From contig NZ_PVWF01000023.1 in the NCBI RefSeq assembly GCF_003003995.1, positions 1 through 52,189 on the forward strand: a stretch of DNA of 52,189 nt. Direction: 5' to 3'. Below, piece after piece: positions 45,286 through 52,189 of this stretch. A program made the translations under genes and the position numbers. Each line of letters begins with the position of its first letter. The first letter of the stretch is position 1. Below the pieces are notes generated by a model, which made no database searches, was not told the DNA's origin, and was given only the letters and a program-made list of their open reading frames with translations. Source of the stretch: Pleurocapsa sp. CCALA 161. GTDB taxonomy: Bacteria > Cyanobacteriota > Cyanobacteriia > Cyanobacteriales > Xenococcaceae.

Positions 45286-46773
45286 CTATATATTGAGCCA
45301 ACTACCGATCGCACTAGGAAGAGGCAAAATAATTACAATTAGTAAAGCTAAAGCAAACAAGCCTAGTAAATCGCGGTTGTTATCTAGTTCTGTCACATCA
45401 TTTAAGGCAGGTTGATCGACTAAAGGAATCAGCCACATGATAATTGTCCAAACCCAAAAATAAGGATGAATTAAAGCAAAAAGTAAGGCGAGGATGCGCG
45501 TAATTTGACCAACGGCGATCGCCATTTTTTGTCCAAAAACAGCATGCATAATCTGTCCTCCATCTAGCTGTCCAATCGGCATCAGGTTGATGGCAGTAAT
45601 AAATAAACCGACACATCCCGCCATTGCTAATGGATGTAGGCGAATAGCCATCTCAGGTGTTAAGGCTGAACCTAAAGCGAGTTTTGCCAACAGGCTGAGC
45701 AAAAAGGAGAGGCGCGGATCTTGAGCTTGGATATCAAAGGTGGATGATTCTTTGAGAGGAACAACTTCTGAAAGTGATAACCCCCAAAGCAATACAGGAA
45801 CAATAGCTAACAGACCCAATAAAGAACCCAAAATTGCCGTATCAAATAGAGCTTTACGATGAGGTATTGGCGATCGTCTATGTAAAATTGCCCCTAAAGT
45901 ACCAAGAGAAAAGCTGTCTAGTAAAAAGGGAAACGGAATAAAATAAGGCAGAGTTGTCCGAATTTTGTAGTGAATCGACACCAAATAAGGAGTAAATTTT
46001 TGAATCGCAATGATAAAGAGCAAAGGTATACTATAATCTAGTCCTCGAACCAAAGATTGGGGATTAGACCAGGTATTTTCCACAGTAGAACCATCAATTG
46101 TGACTCCCGCAAATGTAGTGGTTAGCAAGGTGATCGCAAAGAGAAACAGGGCAAATCCAAGGCGTAAATCACTCTGTACCATTCCTTGTTCCGTCGCTTT
46201 AGCTTCAGGATTAGGAACTAGGGCAAAAAAGGGTTTACCTTTAAAACTTTCTTGAAAAATTAGAAAAAAGCGATCGCCAAAAGCTTGCTCAATATTATTT
46301 TTAATCTCTTCATAGGCTTTTGCAGGAATAGTTTTAAGCTGACCACGACAAAAGATTGCTTGAGGGCGATAATCGATATTTTGGAGATAATAAATATTCC
46401 AAGGAAAACAGTTACGTAAAGTTGTTTCTTCTTGACTGTTAATTGGACGGGGTGGAGTTGTTTTTAACACTTCTTCAACTATCGGGGGTTTTTGCTCGTC
46501 AGAATGGGATAATTTGCTCTTGTCCTCAATTTTTCCTCGCTGAACTAGCCAACCATATAGTAGAGGACAAACAATTAGAGGTATTAGATACACTGGCAGC
46601 GGTAAAGGCTGTGATTCGCCAAAAATGTAAGTCCAAGCAGTCCAAATAAAAGATGGCATCATTATTACCAACCAGCACAACCAAACAGGGGTAGTGGTTT
46701 TATGCTTGATGCTGCGAGCGACTACAAAGTAGGCAATCGGACTTAAAAAAATTAAAACTAACCAGAGTTTCAT
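45286..46773 (-). CDS. Site-2 protease (M50) family homologue without HExxH, EGY3-like
   Basis: About 495 residues, with an N-terminal pair of membrane helices, a soluble middle and a C-terminal M50-like membrane core. The family's HExxH zinc motif in a LHELGHxxAA helix should precede HYKIRTTLPYFIP; here that helix reads IAIQKFTPYLVSIHYKIR, so both His and the Glu are missing. The second conserved motif, NLMPIGQLDGGQIMH, keeps its Asp. The protein is thus probably proteolytically inactive, like plant EGY3, and may act as a regulatory or binding protein. A TTG lies two codons upstream of the ATG chosen here. Confidence 0.82.
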   Translation of the reverse strand: MKLWLVLIFLSPIAYFVVARSIKHKTTTPVWLCWLVIMMPSFIWTAWTYIFGESQPLPLPVYLIPLIVCPLLYGWLVQRGKIEDKSKLSHSDEQKPPIVEEVLKTTPPRPINSQEETTLRNCFPWNIYYLQNIDYRPQAIFCRGQLKTIPAKAYEEIKNNIEQAFGDRFFLIFQESFKGKPFFALVPNPEAKATEQGMVQSDLRLGFALFLFAITLLTTTFAGVTIDGSTVENTWSNPQSLVRGLDYSIPLLFIIAIQKFTPYLVSIHYKIRTTLPYFIPFPFLLDSFSLGTLGAILHRRSPIPHRKALFDTAILGSLLGLLAIVPVLLWGLSLSEVVPLKESSTFDIQAQDPRLSFLLSLLAKLALGSALTPEMAIRLHPLAMAGCVGLFITAINLMPIGQLDGGQIMHAVFGQKMAIAVGQITRILALLFALIHPYFWVWTIIMWLIPLVDQPALNDVTELDNNRDLLGLFALALLIVIILPLPSAIGSWLNI

Positions 46774-46899
46774 AAACAAACATTCCGAATCTATTTTGAG
46801 GATTCTTGCTCAATTATTATTTTCGACTGTAGATTGAGTATAAGAATATAAAATACAGGTGCAATTAAACAATTATTTAAAGTATCTCTAATTTATAGA

Positions 46900-47595
46900 A
46901 TGCCCCAAAACTGGACAGAAATCACTGCTAGCCTTGGTAGTACTAAAATTCCTCGCCTCATTGTGCCAGGAATATTTGCGTTTACACCTAATCGAGATAC
47001 ATTAGGTGCTACATCTTATTTAATTGTAGATAAAATTGGCAATATTCTCTTCGATTGTCCTGCTTGGAATGAAGCTAATCAGCAATTTATCCAGTCTCAG
47101 GGAGGAGTTCAGTCCTTAATTATCAGTCATAGAGGCGGAATTGGTAAGAATGTCCTGCAAATGCAGCAGGCTTTGAGTTGTCAAGTAATTCTTCAGGAGC
47201 AAGAAGCCTATCTCTTGCCCGAAGTAGAGGTAACATCTTTTGGAGATGGTTTAACCCTCCGTCCAGATTTAGAATTAATTTGGACTCCTGGACATTCTCC
47301 TGGCTCTAGCTGTCTCTATTATGGACAACAGGGAGGAATATTATTTACAGGAAGACATTTACTACCCAAATCTCCAGAGGAAATTGTTCCCTTACGAACC
47401 CCTAAAACTTTTCACTGGAATCGGCAGTTAAATAGTATTGCTCGTTTACGTGATCGCTTTGACTCCACAACTCTTAAATATGTTATGCCTGGAGCTAATA
47501 CAGGCTACCTAAGAGGCAAAGGCTATCTAGACAACGCCTATGAACAATTGTCTCGATTAGATTTAACTGCATTACGCTTTTTAGAACCAATCTAA
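46900..47595 (+). CDS. Metallo-beta-lactamase-fold protein with degenerate metal site
   Basis: This 231-residue protein follows the MBL fold: LGATSYLIVDKIGNILFDCPAWNE, then IISHRGGIGKNVL where the HxHxDH metal motif should be, then TPGHSPGSSCLYYGQQGGILFTGRHLL with the third His retained but the metal Asp position reading Arg. The first motif has only one His, so normal two-zinc hydrolase activity is doubtful. Cyanobacterial homologues of this type may share the change. No signal peptide. It is divergent from the site-2 protease homologue (126 bases between starts), another family member lacking its metal site. Confidence 0.8.
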   Translation: MPQNWTEITASLGSTKIPRLIVPGIFAFTPNRDTLGATSYLIVDKIGNILFDCPAWNEANQQFIQSQGGVQSLIISHRGGIGKNVLQMQQALSCQVILQEQEAYLLPEVEVTSFGDGLTLRPDLELIWTPGHSPGSSCLYYGQQGGILFTGRHLLPKSPEEIVPLRTPKTFHWNRQLNSIARLRDRFDSTTLKYVMPGANTGYLRGKGYLDNAYEQLSRLDLTALRFLEPI

Positions 47596-47641
47596 ATAGT
47601 TTTAAGCTATGAGCCTAAGCTTTTAGTAAATTGTTAATTGC

Positions 47642-48988
47642 TCATTGTTTATTGCTAAGTGCTGATTTAGCAATAGAAACATCGATGTTTCCAAAATAAA
47701 TACTAAAAGCGATCAATAAATGTTCTAAACTTTTGACCAACCAAGGAACTTGGCGAACGGTTTGATGCTGATAGTGCGTGGCAATCATACAGATCTTTTT
47801 TTCTAAATCAGCTTTTGATTCAGGACAAATCAACGTCATTTTAATCAGCACCATCATTGTTTGAGCTGTGCCTAAATTAGCCACCAATTCAGCAAACTGA
47901 TCTCGTTGCTCGTTTAATCTAGGATCGGGAATTAAAAAGCTAAATAATTGCCGACAAGTTTGGAGAATCTGAGTTTGATTGAGGGGTTTGTCGTTAGCTT
48001 GGGGAAAAATATCGACTAATTTTTGCTCTAGGAGGCTAGAAAACTGATAAGTATTATTTCTCGGCTTAATCTGACTGGCTAAGAAACGATGCAAATCTTG
48101 CTTAAATACTTGATAAGTTTGACGGTATTTATTTTCAGCCACAAAACGCTGCGATCGCTCTAAAAGAGTATTATTTTGCTCGATTTTACCCACATACTGC
48201 TGTAAAGCAATTTGAAAGGCTTTTGCGGAAAGGAGACTAGGATTATCAACTTTCATAATCATCTTTCCTGCACCCGTTGCCATCATTTTCATTTGGGCAA
48301 GCTGCTTAAGTCTGAAGCGATAAATAATGTGTCTGGACAAAAGAATTTCAAAGTTTTTTTGGCGATCGCTCTGAAGTTGCTGAATTGTCTTAATCAGTTG
48401 CTGTGCTTCGAGATCTTGGGGCAGAAAATACTGATATAAATAAGGATAGCGAATAAGATAAGCGTTGATCAGCGGAGTGGGAAGACTATTGCTAATATCT
48501 GCTGACTCGTTAGTGACTAAAGAATTGTCTAAATTTTTGGCGATCGCTTTGTGAGGATGAATCAGAGCTATAATCAACTTTAGCTGTTGATAAGATTCTG
48601 TCTGCTGATAGTTTTTAATGAGCTGAATTAATTGTTTACGACAGCGATCGTAAGAGCTGGCTTGGCAAACTACATCTAAAGTATTGAGCAGTCGATCGAG
48701 ATAAACTAGTGATTCCGACTGATGAAGCCAGGAGTCTAAAATTGTGTAAAAGCATTGGTTGAGAAACACGTGAAATTGAGACTCTTCAGCAAAAATAATT
48801 CTTTCTAAAGCTTTAGTTACCTGAGCATCATCGTTTTTACCCTGTTGTAATAGATGCTGAAACTTTTGAATTAACTCTGGAGGAGTTTGGCTACTAGCAC
48901 CTTGACGCAGATACTTATAGATAAGCTGCTGTTGAACTTGTTGTTGACCGATTGTCTGCCGAGCCGAACTATCTATGTCTCTAATCAC
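47642..48988 (-). CDS. Large helical hypothetical protein
   Basis: 448 residues, strongly helical and rich in Gln, Leu and Lys (QQQVQQQLIYKYLRQG at the start; long amphipathic stretches throughout). No membrane segment, signal peptide or catalytic motif. The start is GTG at 48986-48988; no ATG lies nearby in frame. I do not recognise a family; homologues may be cyanobacterial only. It stands alone between the MBL gene (convergent) and a small stress-type protein. Confidence 0.6.
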   Translation of the reverse strand: MIRDIDSSARQTIGQQQVQQQLIYKYLRQGASSQTPPELIQKFQHLLQQGKNDDAQVTKALERIIFAEESQFHVFLNQCFYTILDSWLHQSESLVYLDRLLNTLDVVCQASSYDRCRKQLIQLIKNYQQTESYQQLKLIIALIHPHKAIAKNLDNSLVTNESADISNSLPTPLINAYLIRYPYLYQYFLPQDLEAQQLIKTIQQLQSDRQKNFEILLSRHIIYRFRLKQLAQMKMMATGAGKMIMKVDNPSLLSAKAFQIALQQYVGKIEQNNTLLERSQRFVAENKYRQTYQVFKQDLHRFLASQIKPRNNTYQFSSLLEQKLVDIFPQANDKPLNQTQILQTCRQLFSFLIPDPRLNEQRDQFAELVANLGTAQTMMVLIKMTLICPESKADLEKKICMIATHYQHQTVRQVPWLVKSLEHLLIAFSIYFGNIDVSIAKSALSNKQ

Positions 48989-49160
48989 TGCGAGAAATCA
49001 AAAATATAAACTCTCGTCATATCTTAACCTCGGATGATTTGAATTAGAGAAAAAGAGGTCTTTCGCTGATATTTTTAATTTTCAAACTTATTAGTAATAA
49101 TCTATCAATCAATTATAGAAAGGGAATTAGATTAAACTCCCCATTAGTAATTTAATTTGC

Positions 49161-49631
49161 TTATCGACTACTACGGCGATCGACAATAATCACTTCTGGA
49201 TGGTCAGAAATAATTTTATAAATTACCCACTCCTCAACACCACAAGGTTTTAAGATAGTTTCAGCTCCTAATATATCATCTGTGTTTCCTTCCACCATCA
49301 CAAGATATTTGCCTTGAGCAACCAGTTGATTATAAAGACTTGCAGTCTCAACAGGAATATCTAGATGAATCAAAGCTTTAGTTAGGCTAATTACGGTTTC
49401 ACTTCCAACAATGCTATGTTCTTGTTCAGCAACGCTGTTGATTCGAGCGTCAAAGCGATTTCGTAGAGATTCACATAGTTGAGTATCTACTATTTTGTCT
49501 TCTTTTTCAGCATTACGAGCAATCACAAAAACCCGTTCTAAAGAAAAATGAGATTCATCAAGTCTTCTTAAAGCTGCTTCCGCATCTAAATGATTAGCAA
49601 ATATTCCAATCGCTCGTTGCTTTTCGATCAT
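49161..49631 (-). CDS. DUF1269/GSP17M-like small protein
   Basis: About 156 residues from MIEKQRAIGIFANHLDAEAALRRLDES, a start like the N-terminus of general-stress-protein 17M-type domains. A beta-alpha-beta pattern follows: VFVIARNAEKED and YLVMVEGNTDDI, and the end is VIIVDRRSSR. A longer frame extends 60 bases upstream to a GTG (MTVKTRRHYL...) but lacks a clear ribosome site; I chose the ATG at 49629-49631, which matches domain length. Function unknown; members are linked to stress or redox response. Confidence 0.65.
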   Translation of the reverse strand: MIEKQRAIGIFANHLDAEAALRRLDESHFSLERVFVIARNAEKEDKIVDTQLCESLRNRFDARINSVAEQEHSIVGSETVISLTKALIHLDIPVETASLYNQLVAQGKYLVMVEGNTDDILGAETILKPCGVEEWVIYKIISDHPEVIIVDRRSSR

Positions 49632-49822
49632 AGTTTTTTTTAACTTGGAAGTAATTTTTGAGAGGTAATGACGGCGCGTTTTGACAGTCACGTTTTGAGT
49701 AAGAATACTTTATCTTTTGACCTATTAAAATTTCTTCGCTCTTGAGGTAGATCTTGCTTTAATCGTTTAAAAGCCAAAGTCTCTATTGAGATTGAGAGAT
49801 TATTATTACTGACAAAACGGCT

Positions 49823-50062
49823 TTATTTTTGAATTAGAGAAACTTTAGGTTGATTTGATGGTGATTCTGGCTTCAATTGCCGTAAAACCCAGTTGATTAA
49901 TCCAGCGAAAAAAGGGAGGGCAAAACAAATAATTAAAGCGATCGCCACCCAACGAAAAATTGGTGGTCGTTTATTTCCTTTAGTGGGATAGCCACAGCTT
50001 AAACAAATTTCTGTTCCTTCGGCGTTAAGAGTACCACAAACACTACAGGGTTCTAAAGACAT
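49823..50062 (-). CDS. Zinc-ribbon membrane protein
   Basis: About 79 residues. Two CxxC knuckles (CSVCGTLNAEGTEICLSCGYP) form a zinc ribbon of the DZR type, followed by one membrane helix (VAIALIICFALPFFAGLINWV) and a charged tail. An in-frame TTG lies three codons upstream; the ATG at 50060-50062 gives MSLEPCSVCG. Such small proteins may be regulators or complex adaptors; no partner is evident. It lies 44 bases after aroB on the same strand, so it may be its downstream operon member. Confidence 0.7.
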   Translation of the reverse strand: MSLEPCSVCGTLNAEGTEICLSCGYPTKGNKRPPIFRWVAIALIICFALPFFAGLINWVLRQLKPESPSNQPKVSLIQK

Positions 50063-50105
50063 TTCTTTCAATGAGCAATGAACAAGTTTACTAAAAGCTT
50101 AGAGC

Positions 50106-51197
50106 TTAAAGCTTTGAACTTAAAGCTTGCGTAATAATTTCTGGTGTAACTTGGTCTGTAATCATAACTTTGCCGATCGCCGTTGGCAAGATAAAACGGA
50201 CTTTCCCTGCGGTTACTTTTTTATCGCTTTTAATGGTTTCTAAAATATTGGCGATCTCTAATTGATGAGGAATATCTGTAGGTAATCCCGCCTTGGTAAT
50301 TAAAGCATTTTGCCGATCCGCTTCTGCTTGTGTCCACAAGTTCATGGCTACGGCAATTTTTCCTGCTGCAACCATCCCAATTGCTACCGCTTCCCCATGC
50401 ACAAACTGCTGATAGTGAGTCAGGCTTTCGACAGCATGGCCAATAGTATGTCCATAGTTGAGAATTGCCCGCAATCCTGCTTCTTTTTCATCTTGACTCA
50501 CAACTTCGGCTTTTGCCTGACAAGAACGGGTAATAATCGTTTCTAGTAAGGAATCTCCCACATTATCGATTGAATCAAGGCGATCGTGATGTTCCAATTT
50601 AGTAAACAAGTCTCGATCCCAAATCACGCCATATTTAATTACCTCTGCCATGCCTGCCCGAAATTCTTTCAGCGGAAGGGTTTGTAATAAGTTCGGGTCG
50701 ATCGCCACTAGTTTTGGCTGATAAAAAGCACCGATTAGGTTTTTTCCCTGGGGATGATTCACCCCTGTCTTACCACCTACAGAAGCATCGACAATTGCCA
50801 GTAGTGAAGTAGGCACCTGGACAAAATTCACTCCCCTTAGCCAAGTCGCTGCGGCAAATCCTGTCATGTCGCCAATTACTCCCCCACCCAAAGCTACAAA
50901 GGTAGAAGATCTTTCTAAATGGTTGGCTTGGGCAACATCATACACCCCTTGAATTGACTGAAGCTGCTTATGTGATTCTCCCGCAGGTATTAAATGAGTG
51001 TAGGTTTCAAAACCAGCCTTTTGCAACGATTGAAGACAGGTTTCGCCATAATAAGCAAAAATCTCAGGGTTGGAAATCACCAAGACTTTATTCCCCAATT
51101 TTAGTTGTTTCATCTGACTACCCAACTGTTTTAGGCTATCAGTAGCGATCGCGATCGCATAATCATTTTGGGGTAAATTGACAGTTATGTTGGGCAT
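50106..51197 (-). CDS. aroB: 3-dehydroquinate synthase
   Basis: Catalyses conversion of DAHP to 3-dehydroquinate, the second step of the shikimate pathway; cytosolic, with NAD and Zn. The 363-residue length is normal. Family motifs are present: NAD-binding [20 protein letters not shown] (about 103-122), [21 protein letters not shown], metal-ligand Glu in AEVIKYGVI, and metal His in [11 protein letters not shown] and [12 protein letters not shown]. The start ATG gives MPNITVNLP. No other aro genes are near, as often in cyanobacteria. The promoter region (51198-51472) is shared with the divergent sensor gene and carries tandem repeats. Confidence 0.97.
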   Translation of the reverse strand: MPNITVNLPQNDYAIAIATDSLKQLGSQMKQLKLGNKVLVISNPEIFAYYGETCLQSLQKAGFETYTHLIPAGESHKQLQSIQGVYDVAQANHLERSSTFVALGGGVIGDMTGFAAATWLRGVNFVQVPTSLLAIVDASVGGKTGVNHPQGKNLIGAFYQPKLVAIDPNLLQTLPLKEFRAGMAEVIKYGVIWDRDLFTKLEHHDRLDSIDNVGDSLLETIITRSCQAKAEVVSQDEKEAGLRAILNYGHTIGHAVESLTHYQQFVHGEAVAIGMVAAGKIAVAMNLWTQAEADRQNALITKAGLPTDIPHQLEIANILETIKSDKKVTAGKVRFILPTAIGKVMITDQVTPEIITQALSSKL

Positions 51198-51310
51198 CTT
51201 AGTGGCAAATGAATTTAGATACTAAAGTCTACTACTTTTAAGGATCTCATATTTTATTTACTCGATCAAATAAGCAAATTTAACTTTGAAATTTATATTT
51301 TTATTAATTA

Positions 51311-51345
51311 CTAACCACTAACCACTAACCACTAACTACTAATTA
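51311..51345. repeat. Heptamer tandem repeat (CTAACCA)
   Basis: Five consecutive seven-base units: three perfect CTAACCA, then CTAACTA and CTAATTA. This is a cyanobacterial STRR-type heptanucleotide repeat, in the promoter region between aroB and the sensor gene. Confidence 0.85.
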
Positions 51346-51427
51346 AATTATCCGAATATTTGCTTAAAACCAATGGTATATATCTATGGCGAGCGTCTTT
51401 TTTTTGGGTTATTTTAAATAAATTATA

Positions 51428-51455
51428 TATTTGTATTTGTATTTGTATTTGTATT
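51428..51455. repeat. Hexamer tandem repeat (ATTTGT)
   Basis: About four and a half units of ATTTGT end 17 bases before the sensor start codon. The array is likely length-variable through slippage; it lies where a ribosome-binding site would be expected, and none is visible there. Confidence 0.8.
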
Positions 51456-51472
51456 TTTTATTGTAGTTATTA

Positions 51473-52189
51473 ATGTTAAACAATCAATATATTCCTCATG
51501 GACACTGCTATTTATGGCAAACTCCTTTAGTGGGTTTACATGTTGTTGCTGATACGATGATTGCGATCGCTTATTTTTCAATTCCGCTAATTTTGATTTA
51601 TTTTGTTCGACAAGTAAAAGAATTGCCATTCCCGAATATTTTTATTTTATTCGGAGCTTTTATCTTATCTTGTGGTACTACTCATGTAGTAGAGATTTGG
51701 ACTCTTTGGCATCCCAATTATTGGATTTATGGAATTCTCAAAGTAATCACAGCTTTAATTTCTTTATACACTGCCTGCTCTTTAATACCTATTATTCCTT
51801 TAGCACTCAAACTTCGTTCTCCACAGCATTTAGCCAAGCTAAATCAACAGCTAAATCAGCAAATTCTTGAAAAAGAAATTGCCAAAGAAAAAGTTCAGCA
51901 TCTCAATCAAGAGCTAGAGCAACGAGTAGCTGAAAAAACATCTGCTTTGCTTAAAGCTAACCAAGATCTTCAAGAAATTACTCGATTTAGAGAACAACTT
52001 AACGACTTAATGCCGAATATTCTTTATATTTATGATTTAGCCACTAGTAAAAATGTTTACTGCAATCCGTTCGTTACTGAATTATTAGGTTATAGTGCTG
52101 AAGAATTACAAAAATTTCAAGATAGTCTATTAGATGAATTAATTCATCCAGAAGATTTGCCATTTTTAAAACATCATTTTGCTAACTGC
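51473..52189 (+). CDS. Ethylene-receptor-type sensor protein, partial (N-terminal 239 residues)
   Basis: An open frame from ATG 51473 to the window end. The first about 120 residues are three membrane helices of the copper/ethylene-binding domain: GHCYLW near residue 10, Asp27 in VADTMIAIAYFSIPLILIYF, then LFGAFILSCGTTHVVEIW with Cys67 and His71. The Asp-Cys-His spacing (40 and 4) is that of plant ETR1 (25, 65, 69). A coiled coil follows (LNQQLNQQILEKEIAKEKVQHL, about 130-175), then a PAS domain (LMPNILYIYDLATSKN, about 185 onward). A kinase domain is expected beyond the window. The best-known cyanobacterial relative (SynEtr1) binds ethylene and affects phototaxis. The family may also sense light or other signals. 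Confidence 0.9.
   Translation, partial: MLNNQYIPHGHCYLWQTPLVGLHVVADTMIAIAYFSIPLILIYFVRQVKELPFPNIFILFGAFILSCGTTHVVEIWTLWHPNYWIYGILKVITALISLYTACSLIPIIPLALKLRSPQHLAKLNQQLNQQILEKEIAKEKVQHLNQELEQRVAEKTSALLKANQDLQEITRFREQLNDLMPNILYIYDLATSKNVYCNPFVTELLGYSAEELQKFQDSLLDELIHPEDLPFLKHHFANC

Noticed and set aside
51311-51455. CRISPR-like array
   Set aside because: Six- and seven-base units without spacers are simple tandem repeats.
1-52189. tRNA or rRNA genes
   Set aside because: I scanned the intergenic gaps for the T-loop GTTCRA type motif with paired arms and found none; a covariance-model search would be decisive.

Overview
The window looks like chromosomal DNA from a cyanobacterium. The coding regions are moderately AT-rich and studded with the octamer GCGATCGC (HIP1). 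Several genes belong to cyanobacterial or plastid families: PxcA/CemA, DUF1997, DUF4079, a TamB-like giant protein, long-chain flavodoxin and an ethylene-receptor-type sensor. The style suggests a unicellular or baeocystous lineage such as Pleurocapsales, but that placement is inference only. I see no rRNA, tRNA, CRISPR array or intact insertion sequence.

Layout. 1-1000: the 5' end of a nuclease-like gene and a broken transposase. 1014-6863: an alpha/beta-hydrolase-like protein with a Cys-rich membrane partner, flavodoxin, a Gfo/Idh/MocA oxidoreductase, a GHL10-type glycosidase and an MFS transporter. 7201-8329: three small unknown genes. 8482-10606: an atypical SDR, a DUF1997 protein and a DUF4079 membrane protein. 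10802-18388: a 2528-residue highly reducing type I polyketide synthase ending in an alpha-oxoamine synthase (AOS) domain. It is followed by an M42-like metallopeptidase, a small conserved protein and a GH116 (GBA2-type glucosylceramidase family) enzyme.

23020-24779: a membrane-anchored pentapeptide-repeat protein and a toxin-antitoxin pair whose PIN toxin is frameshifted. 25201-31834: TamB-like protein and an unknown polytopic membrane protein. 32713-36196: a three-gene glycosyltransferase operon. 36892-38589: a CARDB-vanadium haloperoxidase fusion flanked by perfect 20-bp direct repeats. 38720-42284: an AddB/RecB-like helicase-family protein and PxcA. 42732-45230: an RTX/SdrD-like/DUF5648-like secreted protein with a 15-unit Val-Asp-Pro linker, and an exported PPC-domain protein. 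45286-52189: a site-2-protease homologue without its HExxH site, an MBL-fold protein without the usual ligands, several unknown or small proteins, aroB, and at the edge a copper/ethylene-binding sensor truncated by the window end.

The strongest candidate for an undescribed system is the one-protein PKS-AOS. Its domains predict iterative assembly of a reduced malonate-derived chain, released by decarboxylative condensation with an amino acid to give a 2-amino-3-ketone, chemically like a sphingoid base. A glucosylceramidase-family enzyme lies 2.1 kb downstream on the same strand. Secondary signals are a pair of inverted MITE-like elements (3130-3267, 19778-19893), several pseudoenzymes, and the repeat-flanked haloperoxidase.
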